In this document: piece after piece, positions 24,675 through 32,543 of the stretch
Layout: every line of letters begins with the position of its first letter
How positions within the stretch are numbered: position 1 is the first letter of the stretch
DNA from: Streptomyces sp. CBMA29
GTDB taxonomy: Bacteria; Actinomycetota; Actinomycetes; Streptomycetales; Streptomycetaceae
Assembly: GCF_014596445.1 (NCBI RefSeq)
Contig: NZ_MECL01000126.1
Coordinates: 17,341-81,340, forward strand
Length of the DNA: 64,000 nt
Direction of reading: 5' to 3'
Notes under the pieces: model-generated
What the model was told of the DNA's origin: nothing
Seen by the model: only the letters and a program-made list of their open reading frames with translations
Database searches by the model: none
Position numbers and translations under genes: made by a program

Positions 24675-26312
24675 TCAGTCCAGGTCGCGCAGCCGGAAGC
24701 GCTGGAGCTTGCCGGTGGGCGTGCGGGGGAGCGCGGGCACGAAACGGATCTCGCGCGGCGCCTTGTACGGCACGATCACGCTCTTGGCGAAGTCCCGCAG
24801 CGCGCCCGCCGCCCGGTCCCCGCCGTCCACGCCCTCGTGCAGCACGACGAACGCCCGGACGACCTGCCCGCGCTCCTCGTCCGGCACCCCGATCACCGCC
24901 GCCTCCCGCACATCCGGGTGCCGCAGCAGCGCCTCCTCGACCTCGGGCCCCGCGATGTTGTACCCGGCCGAGATGATCATGTCGTCGGCGCGCGCCACGT
25001 AGTGAAAGTAGCCGTCGGCGTCCCGGATGTAGGTGTCACCGGTGAGATTCCAGCCGTCGCGCACGTACTCCGTCTGGCGTTCGTCGGCCAGGTACCGGCA
25101 GCCGGTCGGCCCGCGCACGGCCAGCAGCCCCGGCTCGCCGTCCGGTACCGGCCGCAGGTGCTCGTCCACGATCCGCGCGGTGTAGCCGGGCACCGGCAGC
25201 CCGGTCGCGCCTGGGCGGGCCGCGTCGTCGGCGGCGGAGATGAAGATGTGCAGCAGCTCCGTCGCCCCGATCCCGTTGATCAGCCGCAGTCCGGTCCGCT
25301 CGTGCCAGCCCATCCAGGTCGCGGCGGGCAGATTCTCCCCCGCGGACACGCAGCGGCGCAGCGACGAGACGTCGTACGACGGCAGGTCGTTGAGCATCGC
25401 GCGGTACGCGGTCGGCGCGGTGAACAGCACGCTGACCCGGTGCTTCTCGACCGCCGCCAGCAGCTCCTCCGGCCCGGCCCGCTCCAGCAGCAGCGAGGAC
25501 GCGCCCGCGCGCAGCGGGAAGACCACCAGGCCGCCGAGTCCGAAGGTGAAGCCCAGCGGCGGGCTGCCGGCGAAGACGTCCTCGGGGACCGGGCGCAGCA
25601 CCCGCGCGGAGAAGGTGTCCGCTATGGCCAGCACATCGCGGTGGAAGTGCATGCAGCCCTTGGGGTGCCCGGTCGTGCCCGAGGTGAAGGCGATCAGCGC
25701 CACGTCGTCCGCCGAGGTCGGCACCGCCTCGTACGTCTCGGGGCGCCCCTCGGCCAGCCGCAGCAGATCGTCGTCGCCGGTACCGCCGTACGGGGTGATC
25801 CGCAGCCCCGGCACGCGCGCCGCCGTCAGTTCCTCCAGATACGCGGCGTCGCACAGCGCGTGCGAGACGCGGGCGATCCGGCCCACCTCCGCCAGCTCGT
25901 GCGCGCGCTGCGCGGCCAGGACGGTGACGGCCACCGCGCCCGCCTCCAGCACGGCGAGCCAGCAGGCGACCAGCCAGGGGGTGGTGGGGCCGCGCAGCAG
26001 CACGCGGTTGCCGGGGACGACGCCCAGCTCGTCGGTGAGGACGTGCGTGATCCGGGCGGTCGTCGCGCGCAGCTCGGCGTACGTCCACTCCGAGCCGTCG
26101 GGCAGCCGGAGGCAGGGGGCGTCGGGGCGGCCGGTGGCGAGGAGTTCGGCGGCGCAGTTGAGCCGATCGGGGTAGGAGAGACCGTCGTCGTCGAAGCGGT
26201 CGCCGTCGCGGCCGTCGCGGCTGTCGAGGCGGGCGAGGCGTGGCCACTGGTCGGGCGGCGGGAGGTGATCGCGCGCGAAGGTGTCCACATGGGCTGAAGG
26301 CAGCAGGTCCAT
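24675..26312 (-). CDS. aryl-CoA ligase, probably 2-aminobenzoate-CoA ligase
   Basis: A 545-residue ANL-superfamily acyl/aryl-CoA synthetase. The adenylate-forming P-loop is LIAFTSGTTGHPKGCMHFH minus flanks (near 209), with GIGATELLHIF near 345, NLTGDTYIRDADGYFHYVAR (Asp near 425), and the C-terminal catalytic lysine in RTPTGKLQRF. The IGATELLHIFIS and benzoate-ligase-like N-terminus resemble 2-aminobenzoate/benzoate-CoA ligases. It activates the aromatic acid with ATP and CoA, the entry step of the cluster. It diverges from the acyl-CoA dehydrogenase gene and is followed by paaX. Confidence 0.87.
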   Translation of the reverse strand: MDLLPSAHVDTFARDHLPPPDQWPRLARLDSRDGRDGDRFDDDGLSYPDRLNCAAELLATGRPDAPCLRLPDGSEWTYAELRATTARITHVLTDELGVVPGNRVLLRGPTTPWLVACWLAVLEAGAVAVTVLAAQRAHELAEVGRIARVSHALCDAAYLEELTAARVPGLRITPYGGTGDDDLLRLAEGRPETYEAVPTSADDVALIAFTSGTTGHPKGCMHFHRDVLAIADTFSARVLRPVPEDVFAGSPPLGFTFGLGGLVVFPLRAGASSLLLERAGPEELLAAVEKHRVSVLFTAPTAYRAMLNDLPSYDVSSLRRCVSAGENLPAATWMGWHERTGLRLINGIGATELLHIFISAADDAARPGATGLPVPGYTARIVDEHLRPVPDGEPGLLAVRGPTGCRYLADERQTEYVRDGWNLTGDTYIRDADGYFHYVARADDMIISAGYNIAGPEVEEALLRHPDVREAAVIGVPDEERGQVVRAFVVLHEGVDGGDRAAGALRDFAKSVIVPYKAPREIRFVPALPRTPTGKLQRFRLRDLD

Positions 26313-26367
26313 GGCGACAGTGCCCCTCGACGAGTAAGCATCCGGCGGACGATTTCAGCGTAACGTG

Positions 26368-26388
26368 TTGATGACGGCAGTCAACAGG
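26368..26388. promoter_or_regulatory. palindromic operator between ligase and acyl-CoA dehydrogenase genes
   Basis: TGTTGA (26368-26373) and TCAACA (26383-26388) form perfect inverted arms in the 102-bp divergent promoter region. A second, inner TGAC/GTCA pair is nested at 26374-26377 and 26382-26385. The position allows simultaneous control of both divergent operons; PaaX is the adjacent candidate regulator. Binding not demonstrated. Confidence 0.5.
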
Positions 26389-26414
26389 ACGCGATAAAGC
26401 GAGGAGGCGGGGCG

Positions 26415-27650
26415 ATGGAGGACGGGGTTTCCGGCGGTGCGGATTCCGACGGTCCGGCGGCCGGGGAAGAAGCCGTCGGTGGCGCTGGCGGCACCGCCGG
26501 CGTGGGTGACACCCGTGTGGCGTTCACTCTCGATCCGGCACGGGCGGCCTGGGCGGACCGGATCAGGGCGCTCGCGGCGGAGCGCCTGAAACCGCTGGCC
26601 GAGGCCGGTGAACCGGGCCGCGTCAACCGGCCGCTGCTGGCCGGACTCGGCGCCCTCGGACTCCTGGCCCGCGTGCTGCCCGGTGACGGCGCCCCGGTCT
26701 CCGCCCTCGACCTCTGTGTACTGCGCGAATCGCTGGCGCGCGAGTGCACCGAGGCCGAGACCGCCCTCGCGCTCCAGGGCCTGGGCGCCCACCCGCTGCT
26801 CACCGCGCCCGCCGTCGCCGCGCGCTGGCTGCCCGAGGTGACCTCGGGCCGGGCCGTCGCCGCCTTCGCGCTCACCGAGCCGGGCGCGGGCTCCGACGCG
26901 GCGGCGCTGTCCCTGGCCGCCGAGCCGGACGGCGCCGGCCGCTGGCGGCTGACCGGGGAGAAGTGCTGGATCTCCAACGCGCCCGAGGCCGACATCCTCA
27001 CCGTCTTCGCCCGGACGGCCCCGGGGCCCGGACCCGGCGGCAGCGGCGCGCGCGGCGTCACCGCCTTCGCCGTCCCCGCCGACCGTCCGGGGCTGACCGG
27101 CGAACACCTCGACATGCTCTCGCCGCACCCCATCGGACGGCTGGTCTTCGACGGCGTCCCGGTCGGCGCCGACGACCTCCTCGGCGTGCCGGACCACGGC
27201 TTCCGTACCGCCATGGCCACCCTCGACCTCTTCCGGCCCAGCGTCGGCGCCTTCGCGGTCGGCATGGCGCAGGCCGCACTCGACGCGGCCGTCGCGCACG
27301 CGGGCGAACGCACCGCGTTCGGCGGCCCGTTGAAGGACCTCCAGGCCGTCGCGCACCCGCTCGCCGAGATGGCCACCCGCACCGAGGCCGCCCGGCTGCT
27401 GGTCTACGCGGCGGCCACCGCGTACGACACCGGCGCGCCCGACCTGACCGCCCGCGCGGCGATGGCCAAGCTCTACGCCACAGAGACGGCGCAGTACGTG
27501 GTCGACGCCGCCGTCCAGATCCACGGCGCCCGCGCGCTGCGCCGTGGCCACCTGCTCGAACACCTCTACCGCGAGGTGCGCGCCCCGCGGATCTACGAGG
27601 GTGCCACCGAGGTCCAACGCACCATCATCGCCAGGGAGTTGTACCGATGA
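26415..27650 (+). CDS. acyl-CoA dehydrogenase
   Basis: A 411-residue FAD-dependent acyl-CoA dehydrogenase with an extra Gly/Asp-rich N-terminal ~35 residues. Conserved family segments are AFALTEPGAGSDAAAL (FAD/substrate region, near 151), WRLTGEKCWISNA, the C-terminal helical domain with RTAFGGPLKDLQAVAHPLAEMA, and the last-exon-like YEGATEVQRTIIARELYR with the Glu-Gly pair. It oxidises an acyl-CoA to an enoyl-CoA; in this cluster the substrate is probably the reduced ring or ring-opened CoA ester. ATG 26415 has GAGGAGG upstream. The stop overlaps the Rid gene ATG. Confidence 0.9.
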   Translation: MEDGVSGGADSDGPAAGEEAVGGAGGTAGVGDTRVAFTLDPARAAWADRIRALAAERLKPLAEAGEPGRVNRPLLAGLGALGLLARVLPGDGAPVSALDLCVLRESLARECTEAETALALQGLGAHPLLTAPAVAARWLPEVTSGRAVAAFALTEPGAGSDAAALSLAAEPDGAGRWRLTGEKCWISNAPEADILTVFARTAPGPGPGGSGARGVTAFAVPADRPGLTGEHLDMLSPHPIGRLVFDGVPVGADDLLGVPDHGFRTAMATLDLFRPSVGAFAVGMAQAALDAAVAHAGERTAFGGPLKDLQAVAHPLAEMATRTEAARLLVYAAATAYDTGAPDLTARAAMAKLYATETAQYVVDAAVQIHGARALRRGHLLEHLYREVRAPRIYEGATEVQRTIIARELYR

Positions 27651-28045
27651 GCCTGCGCCGTATCAACCCGGCCGAACTCTCGCCGCCCGCCGGCTTCTCG
27701 CACGCCGTCACCGCCACCGGCCGCAGCCTGGTGATGCTCGCGGGCCAGACCGCGCTGGACTCCTCCGGCGCGGTCGTCGGCGACGACCTGCCCGCCCAGT
27801 TCGAGCGCGCCCTCGCCAATCTGCTGACCGCTCTGCGCGCGGCGGGCGGCACCCCGGCCGATCTCGCCCGGCTCACCGTGCACACCACCGATGTCGCCGC
27901 GTATCGCGCGTGCGCCGCCGAACTCGGCCGGATCTGGCGGGAGTCGGCGGGCCGGGACTATCCGGCGATGGCGGTGATCGGGGTCGTCAGACTCTGGGAC
28001 GAACGGGCCCTGGTGGAGCTGGACGGCATCGCGGTGCTGCCGTAA
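27647..28045 (+). CDS. Rid (YjgF/YER057c/UK114) family protein
   Basis: A 132-residue single-domain Rid protein with the chorismate-mutase-like fold signatures LVMLAGQTALDSSG, FERALANLLTALRAAGG and LVELDGIAVLP. Canonical RidA deaminates reactive enamines using an arginine in a PARxxVEV motif. Here the aligned segment reads PAMAVIGVVRL, so that arginine is Met, as in Rid subfamilies that lack the enamine/imine deaminase residue. Its overlap with the acyl-CoA dehydrogenase gene places it in the aminobenzoyl-CoA pathway, where an enamine would form after ring hydroxylation and reduction. It may bind the intermediate or use another residue. Confidence 0.87.
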   Translation: MSLRRINPAELSPPAGFSHAVTATGRSLVMLAGQTALDSSGAVVGDDLPAQFERALANLLTALRAAGGTPADLARLTVHTTDVAAYRACAAELGRIWRESAGRDYPAMAVIGVVRLWDERALVELDGIAVLP

Positions 28046-28075
28046 CGCCCCTTCCCGCGCGCGGATTCGGCCGCG

Positions 28076-29221
28076 CTACGCGTCCACGCCGGTCCGACAG
28101 CTCTCGCGCGTCCAGGCGCGGGCCTGGTCGGTGAGGGTGAAGCCGAGGCCGGGGCGGTCGGACAGGTGCATACGGCCGTCCCGGATCTCCAGCCGCTCGT
28201 TGAACAGCGGTTCGAGCCACTCGAAGTGCTCGACCCACGGCTCGTGCGGGTAGGCGGCGGCCAGGTGGAGGTGGATCTCCATGGCGAAGTGCGGGGCGAG
28301 TTGCAGCCGGTGGTGGTCGGCCAGCGCGGCCAGCTTGAGGAACTGGGTGATCCCGCCGACGCGCGGTGCGTCCGGCTGGATGATGTCGCAGGCCCGCGCG
28401 TCGATCAGCGCCACGTGCTCCGCGACGCTGGACAGCATCTCCCCGGTGGCGATCGGCGTGTCCAGCGCGGCGGCCAGCGCGGCGTGCCCCTCCGCGTCGT
28501 ACGCGTCCAGCGGCTCCTCGATCCAGGTGAGCCCGAACGACTCCAGCGCCCGCCCCAGCCGCGCCGCAGTCGGCCGGTCCCACTGCTGGTTGGCGTCCAC
28601 CATCAGCGGTACGCCGTCGCCGAGATGGGCCCGTACCGCTGCGAGCCGCTTGAGGTCCTCGGCGCTGTCCGGCTGACCCACCTTGATCTTGACGCCGCCG
28701 ATGCCGCGCTCCAGCGAGGCCGTCGCGTTCTCCATCACCTGCTCGACGGGCGTGTGCAGAAAGCCGCCCGAGGTGTTGTAGCACCGCACCGAATCCCGGT
28801 GCGCGCCCAGCAATTTGGCCAGCGGAAGGCCCGCCCGCTTCGCTTTGAGATCCCACAGCGCGATGTCGAACGCGGCGATCGCCTGCGTGGCCAGGCCGCT
28901 TCGCCCCACCGAGGCGCCCGCCCACACCAGTTTCCCCCACAGCCGCCCGATGTCGTTGGGGTCCTCACCCACCAACTCCCCGGCCACTTCCCGCGCGTGC
29001 GCGAACTGGCCGGGCCCGCCGGCCCGCTTGGAGTAACTGAACCCGATCCCCTCGTGCCCCTCCTCCGTCCCGATCTCCGCGAAGAGCAGCGCGACCTCCG
29101 TCATCGCCTTCTGCACCCCCGTCAGCACCTTGGCGTCGCTCACCGGCACCGCCAACGGCAGATACACGGACGACAATCTGACCGACCGAATCCGGTCACC
29201 GGCGGACGGCATCGACACCAC
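28076..29221 (-). CDS. enolase-superfamily sugar-acid dehydratase (talarate/galactarate type)
   Basis: A 381-residue mandelate-racemase-subgroup enzyme. The second-strand base KxK appears as GVKIKVGQ (near 153), the metal ligands as VDANQQWD, WIEEPLD and TGEM, and the opposite base His in LAPHFAMEIH (near 310). This pattern fits L-talarate/galactarate dehydratases, giving a keto-deoxy-aldarate. The frame is open to ATG 29260, but codons there (TTT, AGA, TAT) are unlike the gene. GTG 29221 has GGGGAG six bases upstream and was chosen; GTG 29218 and ATG 29212 are alternatives. It converges on the Rid gene. No transporter or regulator is adjacent. Confidence 0.82.
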   Translation of the reverse strand: MVSMPSAGDRIRSVRLSSVYLPLAVPVSDAKVLTGVQKAMTEVALLFAEIGTEEGHEGIGFSYSKRAGGPGQFAHAREVAGELVGEDPNDIGRLWGKLVWAGASVGRSGLATQAIAAFDIALWDLKAKRAGLPLAKLLGAHRDSVRCYNTSGGFLHTPVEQVMENATASLERGIGGVKIKVGQPDSAEDLKRLAAVRAHLGDGVPLMVDANQQWDRPTAARLGRALESFGLTWIEEPLDAYDAEGHAALAAALDTPIATGEMLSSVAEHVALIDARACDIIQPDAPRVGGITQFLKLAALADHHRLQLAPHFAMEIHLHLAAAYPHEPWVEHFEWLEPLFNERLEIRDGRMHLSDRPGLGFTLTDQARAWTRESCRTGVDA

Positions 29222-29404
29222 GGACATCTCCCCGATCACATATCTAAACGCCAAGCGCATCCCTGAACGCGCCCAGCATACGACCGCCCCCCGCTCCCCG
29301 ACAGTCCGTGCTCAAGGAGGACGAGATCCACCGGTCACCGATGAGTTCGACCGGCACGCCCAGTCGTACCCGGTACAGCGAACTCCTACGGAGAGACCGA
29401 TCCC

Positions 29405-30048
29405 TTGACCGAGCTGAACGCGGACCGTGCCCGGCAAGCGATCGTCGGGCACACCCGACGTCTGGCGGAATCAGCCGCCGCGGCCGGGCCCGGGACCGCT
29501 GTCCCGACGGCTCCGAAGTGGACCGTCTCCGACCTGGTCACGCACGTGGGTCAGACGCAGCACTGGGTCGCGGAGATCATCGAGCGGCGCATCACCGACC
29601 CCGCGCACCTGCCCACGCAGATGGCCGTACCGCCCACCGACCCCCGCGAGTGGCCGGCGTGGCGGACCGGCCGTCCGAGATCGACGCCGGCATCGCTGCC
29701 GCGCTCATCAGCAACCACTTCGCGATGCTCACCTCTCCCACGTGGGAAACGCAGCGGCCCGACTCCGCGCACGCCATCCGCGGCACCGGGCAGACCTTGC
29801 AGTGGCTGGCCACCGACACGGGAGACAGCCCGGGTGCCTGGTCCGTCGAACGGCGGCCCGACCGGGCGGCGTGGAAGCCGGAAGCCCGCCAGGCCGACGT
29901 CACGGTGACCGGTCCGGCCCGATCGCTGCTGCTGACCCTGACCCGACGCCTTCCCCTCACCGACCGCGAAGCGACCGGCATCAGGATCGACGGCGAGACC
30001 GGCCTCGCCCAGCACTGGCTCGACAACACCGCCCACGTCAGCGGCTGA
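29405..30048 (+). pseudogene. mycothiol-dependent maleylpyruvate isomerase-family gene, internally deleted and frameshifted
   Basis: From a TTG at 29405 the frame encodes the normal family N-terminus (TELNADRARQAIVGHTRRL to DPREWPAW), including the conserved WTVSDLVTHVGQTQHW helix with metal-ligand His. After about 29660 the homologous sequence resumes in another frame (EIDAGIAAALISNHFAMLTS to the stop at 30048), which encodes the C-terminal domain. About fifty residues expected between the two parts, covering the end of the DinB-like domain, are missing. The deletion plus frame change makes it non-functional. It lies 30 bp outside the left att repeat of the element. Homology is by recall of the family, not alignment. 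Confidence 0.72.
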
Positions 30049-30077
30049 CCGACCTCGCGGCCTGCGATATCCGCGGA

Positions 30078-30094
30078 TCAGATGTCGCGGAAGA
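30078..30094 (+). other. left attachment-site repeat (attL core)
   Basis: TCAGATGTCGCGGAAGA is repeated exactly, in the same orientation, at 42348-42364, where it is the last codons and stop of the HTH-murA gene on the minus strand. A 17-bp identity 12.27 kb apart, with integrase genes beside the right copy, is best explained as the core duplicated by site-specific integration into the murA 3' end. Confidence 0.72.
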
Positions 30095-30206
30095 GACCAG
30101 CGGACACGGTGACCTGCGGGGTTTTACTGTCGGAGTCTTTTGACCTGCGTGAATGTTCTTTCGGCTGTTTCACGCTCGTACTGGCTGATGGGCCGGAAGT
30201 CTCAGG

Positions 30207-30225
30207 AAAGTCCCAGAGAACTCCC
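30207..30225 (+). repeat. candidate integrase arm-type site, left end
   Basis: AAAGTCCCAGAGAACTCCC matches 42259-42277 at 18 of 19 bases in direct orientation. It is 112 bp inside the left core repeat; a degenerate copy (AGTCTCAGGAA) immediately precedes it. In the excised circle this and the right-end copies would flank the core, as integrase arm-type sites do. Functional role inferred. Confidence 0.5.
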
Positions 30226-30282
30226 GTAGGCAGGAGCCACTCTTTCGGCTCGGTACAGGGCTCACGGGTGGGCTGTGGGCTG

Positions 30283-30437
30283 GTGCTCGTGTATCCACGT
30301 TCTGACCCGAATGAACGGCAACTCGCACTGCTCGAGCGGCTCGCGACCGGTGAGGAGCATCCCGCAGCGTGGGCGCTTGGAGATTGGCGGTCTGCTCATG
30401 CCTTGCGCGATCGAGGTTTGCTGAGAATCAGCCGGTG
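30283..30437 (+). pseudogene. 5' fragment of a small hypothetical gene
   Basis: A frame from GTG 30283 reads LVYPRSDPNERQLALLERL and continues to an Arg-Gly-Leu-rich end near RISRCGG. It resembles the N-terminal half of a small Streptomyces protein I recall, in which NERQLA(V/L)L is followed by a winged-helix-like segment. The frame then merges into the transposase remnant, so the gene appears cut at about 30437. Function unknown. The 110 bases before it (from the left core repeat) hold the arm-type site and no other gene. Confidence 0.35.
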
Positions 30438-30936
30438 CGGCGGGGAAACGACCAGCGCTGGTGGGGCGGGGTTTATCTGCGGGGGCTGCTGACGGACGGG
30501 AAACGGAAGTCGGTGGAGCCGATGGCCGCCCGGCTCGGGGCGGACGGCAACCGGTAGGCGTTGGCCAACTTCATCACGAACAGTCCGTGGGATCGGCGCA
30601 TATCCGGGCCCATCTGGCCTGGCGGACGGAAGCGGCGATCGGTCCGAAAGCACTGGTCTTCGACGATACCGGGTTCCCCAAGGACGGGACCGCGTCGGCG
30701 TGTGTGTCACGGCAGTACACCGGGACCGCGGGCAAGGTCACCAACTGCCAGGTCGGCGTCTCCCTGCACCTGGCCTCGGATCAGGCGTCGGCGGCGGTGG
30801 ACTGGCGGCTGTTCCTGCCCCGGGCATGGGACCCCGCCTCGCCGGAGGCCGACCCGGACAGGACCGCCCGGCGCAAGCGCTGCGGCATCCCCGACGACGT
30901 CGGGCACGTGGAGAAGTGGCAGCTTGTGAGGACGGC
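30438..30936 (+). pseudogene. IS701-type transposase remnant
   Basis: Fragments match an IS701-family transposase I recall: GVYLRGLLTDGKRKSVEPMA, then in another frame KALVFDDTGFPKDGTASACV and QYTGTAGKVTNCQVGVSLHL (DDTG holds the first catalytic Asp). After DGNR a TAG replaces the expected Gln codon; ALANFITNSPWD follows in the same frame, and a one-base deletion near 30593 shifts the remainder. Homology stops after GHVEKWQL (about 30936), where another short coding-like tail (EGYLPPGIRDALAWA) begins. Both ends are missing, so the copy is dead. Confidence 0.72.
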
Positions 30937-31058
30937 CAGGAAGGCTACCTCCCGCCCGGGATCCGCGACGCCCTCGCCTGGGCCTGAACCCGCCCGCCCA
31001 ACCCTCCAGGAGACACCTATCCCCACCCCATCTCCGGCCTCCCCCACGGACCCTCGAC

Positions 31059-31322
31059 GTGATCTGCCTCCCGACGCCCGCCACCACACTTCCCCTCGGC
31101 CGCATCCGCCCGCTCTGGGAACCCGCCACCCACGCAGGCTGGACCATCCACGCCCACCTCGGCCTGGCCACCACCGAGGTACTGCTCGCCCGCTGGCCCG
31201 CCGCCCCCGACCACTGGCCCGACCTGATCCGCCCCACCCTCTACGAGGTCACCGGCCTGTGCCACGCCCTCACCTACGCCACCGCCGCCCTCGATCTTTC
31301 CGACCGCCTCTCCCAGAATTGA
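31059..31322 (+). CDS. small hypothetical protein (possibly a fragment)
   Basis: An 87-codon frame with Streptomyces-like codon use begins at GTG 31059 and contains PLGRIRPLWEPATHAGWTIH and EVTGLCHALTYATAALDL. No Shine-Dalgarno sequence is visible and the start is uncertain. It lies between transposase debris and the DUF6924-like gene inside the integrated element, so it may be a surviving piece of a larger gene. I do not recognise a family. The next 275 bases (31323-31597) are lower in G+C and contain no gene I can support. Confidence 0.35.
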   Translation: MICLPTPATTLPLGRIRPLWEPATHAGWTIHAHLGLATTEVLLARWPAAPDHWPDLIRPTLYEVTGLCHALTYATAALDLSDRLSQN

Positions 31323-31597
31323 AAAGCTCGACTACAACAGCAGCGAGGAAGACCACAGAAGAATCAGCGCAGTCACCTCGCCTTGGCGTTTCCATTGGTC
31401 TACTCGACCGTTGCGGGCCAAGTAAACTCCAAGTAGGGTGCGCCCGACCGCCTGGGAGACAGCCAGGTATAAGGTTCAGCTCGAGTGGTTGCGGACCGCC
31501 AACCCCACACCACATATGACAACATAACGATGGGGCGACGGCTGACGGAACGTCGTCCGTGAAACTGATTGCCGGACTACATCGAAAGGCCCCCACC

Positions 31598-32089
31598 ATG
31601 CATCTCGTAATATCCGAGCACGATGAGTTCGCTGCACTAGTCATCAGGACTGACTTCTCCAACGAGGGCGCCTGGCAGGCGATCGTCACGGCGCTGGCTC
31701 AGCCATGGGGCTACAACAGCGAACTGGAAAGCCGCACTCATATCATCGATGAGCCAGACTGGGCTGGGGCGGCCTCCGAGGCGGTAATAGACGCACTTGA
31801 AGGTGTCGACGAGGTACCAGTGATCTTCATCGCCGACGCCGTGACAATGACTTCGCCACATCAGGCGCTGCTCGCTATCGACCGATCACCTGAGGAAGAT
31901 TTCCTGGACCCGATTTATGATCGGGAAATTATCGACTCCCCCTCCCCGCGTGAACTGCGATCCACTCCGGCGGGTGTCCACGCAATTCACGCCAACCTAA
32001 CCCTTGCAAACATGGACTTTTCGGACTACGCCGAAGCGGCGGCAGAAGACCCCACGGGCGTGTTTCACGATTTTAAGGATGGCTCCTGA
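31598..32089 (+). CDS. DUF6924-like protein
   Basis: A 163-residue acidic protein without signal peptide or membrane helices. The start of the domain reads ALVIRTDFSNEGAWQAIV, the middle VPVIFIADAVTMTSPHQALL, and the end NLTLANMDFSDYAEAA, a pattern that fits DUF6924 as I recall it. ATG 31598 has GAAAGG upstream. G+C is visibly lower than in the chromosome flanks, matching the toxin end of the neighbouring RHS gene. It converges on that gene, 455 bp away. DUF6924 function is unknown; an accessory or immunity role in the toxin island is a guess from position. Confidence 0.6.
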   Translation: MHLVISEHDEFAALVIRTDFSNEGAWQAIVTALAQPWGYNSELESRTHIIDEPDWAGAASEAVIDALEGVDEVPVIFIADAVTMTSPHQALLAIDRSPEEDFLDPIYDREIIDSPSPRELRSTPAGVHAIHANLTLANMDFSDYAEAAAEDPTGVFHDFKDGS

Positions 32090-32465
32090 AGGCAGTCCCC
32101 CCAAGGGTATCCGCGCGCCGGATTCGATGCTGGATCGAGCGATCCGGGGGCGAGTTTGCGGTCACGAGCCAGCCCTTGCGTTCGGCAGCGCAATACGCCG
32201 TCCGCACACACCTCCGCCGGCCGCTCCGGCGGGATCGACGCCAGGAGCGGACGACGGATATCCCGCAGAACTTGAACGCCTGATTGTCGTTCAGGTCCAC
32301 ACCCGGCACCGCCACGGTGAGGAGCAGCCCTGGACCGAGCTCCCGAGCCGGCACCTCGGCTACATCGAATACGACTGACAGGTCCTCAGTATCCAGTGGC
32401 GGCGCGCGGGAGGGCCTCAATCCGGCACCCCACGCACGCTCGTCGACGACACCGAGAAACAACAA
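32073..32465 (-). CDS. uncertain ORF directly downstream of the RHS toxin
   Basis: A 130-codon frame from TTG 32465 begins 78 bp after the toxin stop on the same strand, where an immunity gene would be expected. Its middle (SVVFDVAEVPARELGPGLLL, VPGVDLNDNQAF) looks protein-like, but its last third is Arg-rich and there is no clear start or Shine-Dalgarno sequence. The plus-strand frame ending at 32378 is about equally coding-like over part of the span. I recognise no family. The call covers the 455-bp gap between DUF6924 and the RHS gene, which holds nothing firmer. Confidence 0.22.
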   Translation of the reverse strand: MLFLGVVDERAWGAGLRPSRAPPLDTEDLSVVFDVAEVPARELGPGLLLTVAVPGVDLNDNQAFKFCGISVVRSWRRSRRSGRRRCVRTAYCAAERKGWLVTANSPPDRSIQHRIRRADTLGGTAFRSHP

Positions 32466-32543
32466 TCAGCTTTGGGAACGCCGACGGCACTTCGGTTCAA
32501 CGTTGCATAATCAAACAGTCACGTGAGGTAACTCCCAAGTACG

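Noticed and set aside
32004..32378. Plus-strand ORF overlapping the end of the DUF6924-like gene
   Set aside because: Its first half is a shadow of the DUF6924 gene; only the last ~35 codons look coding and have no start of their own.
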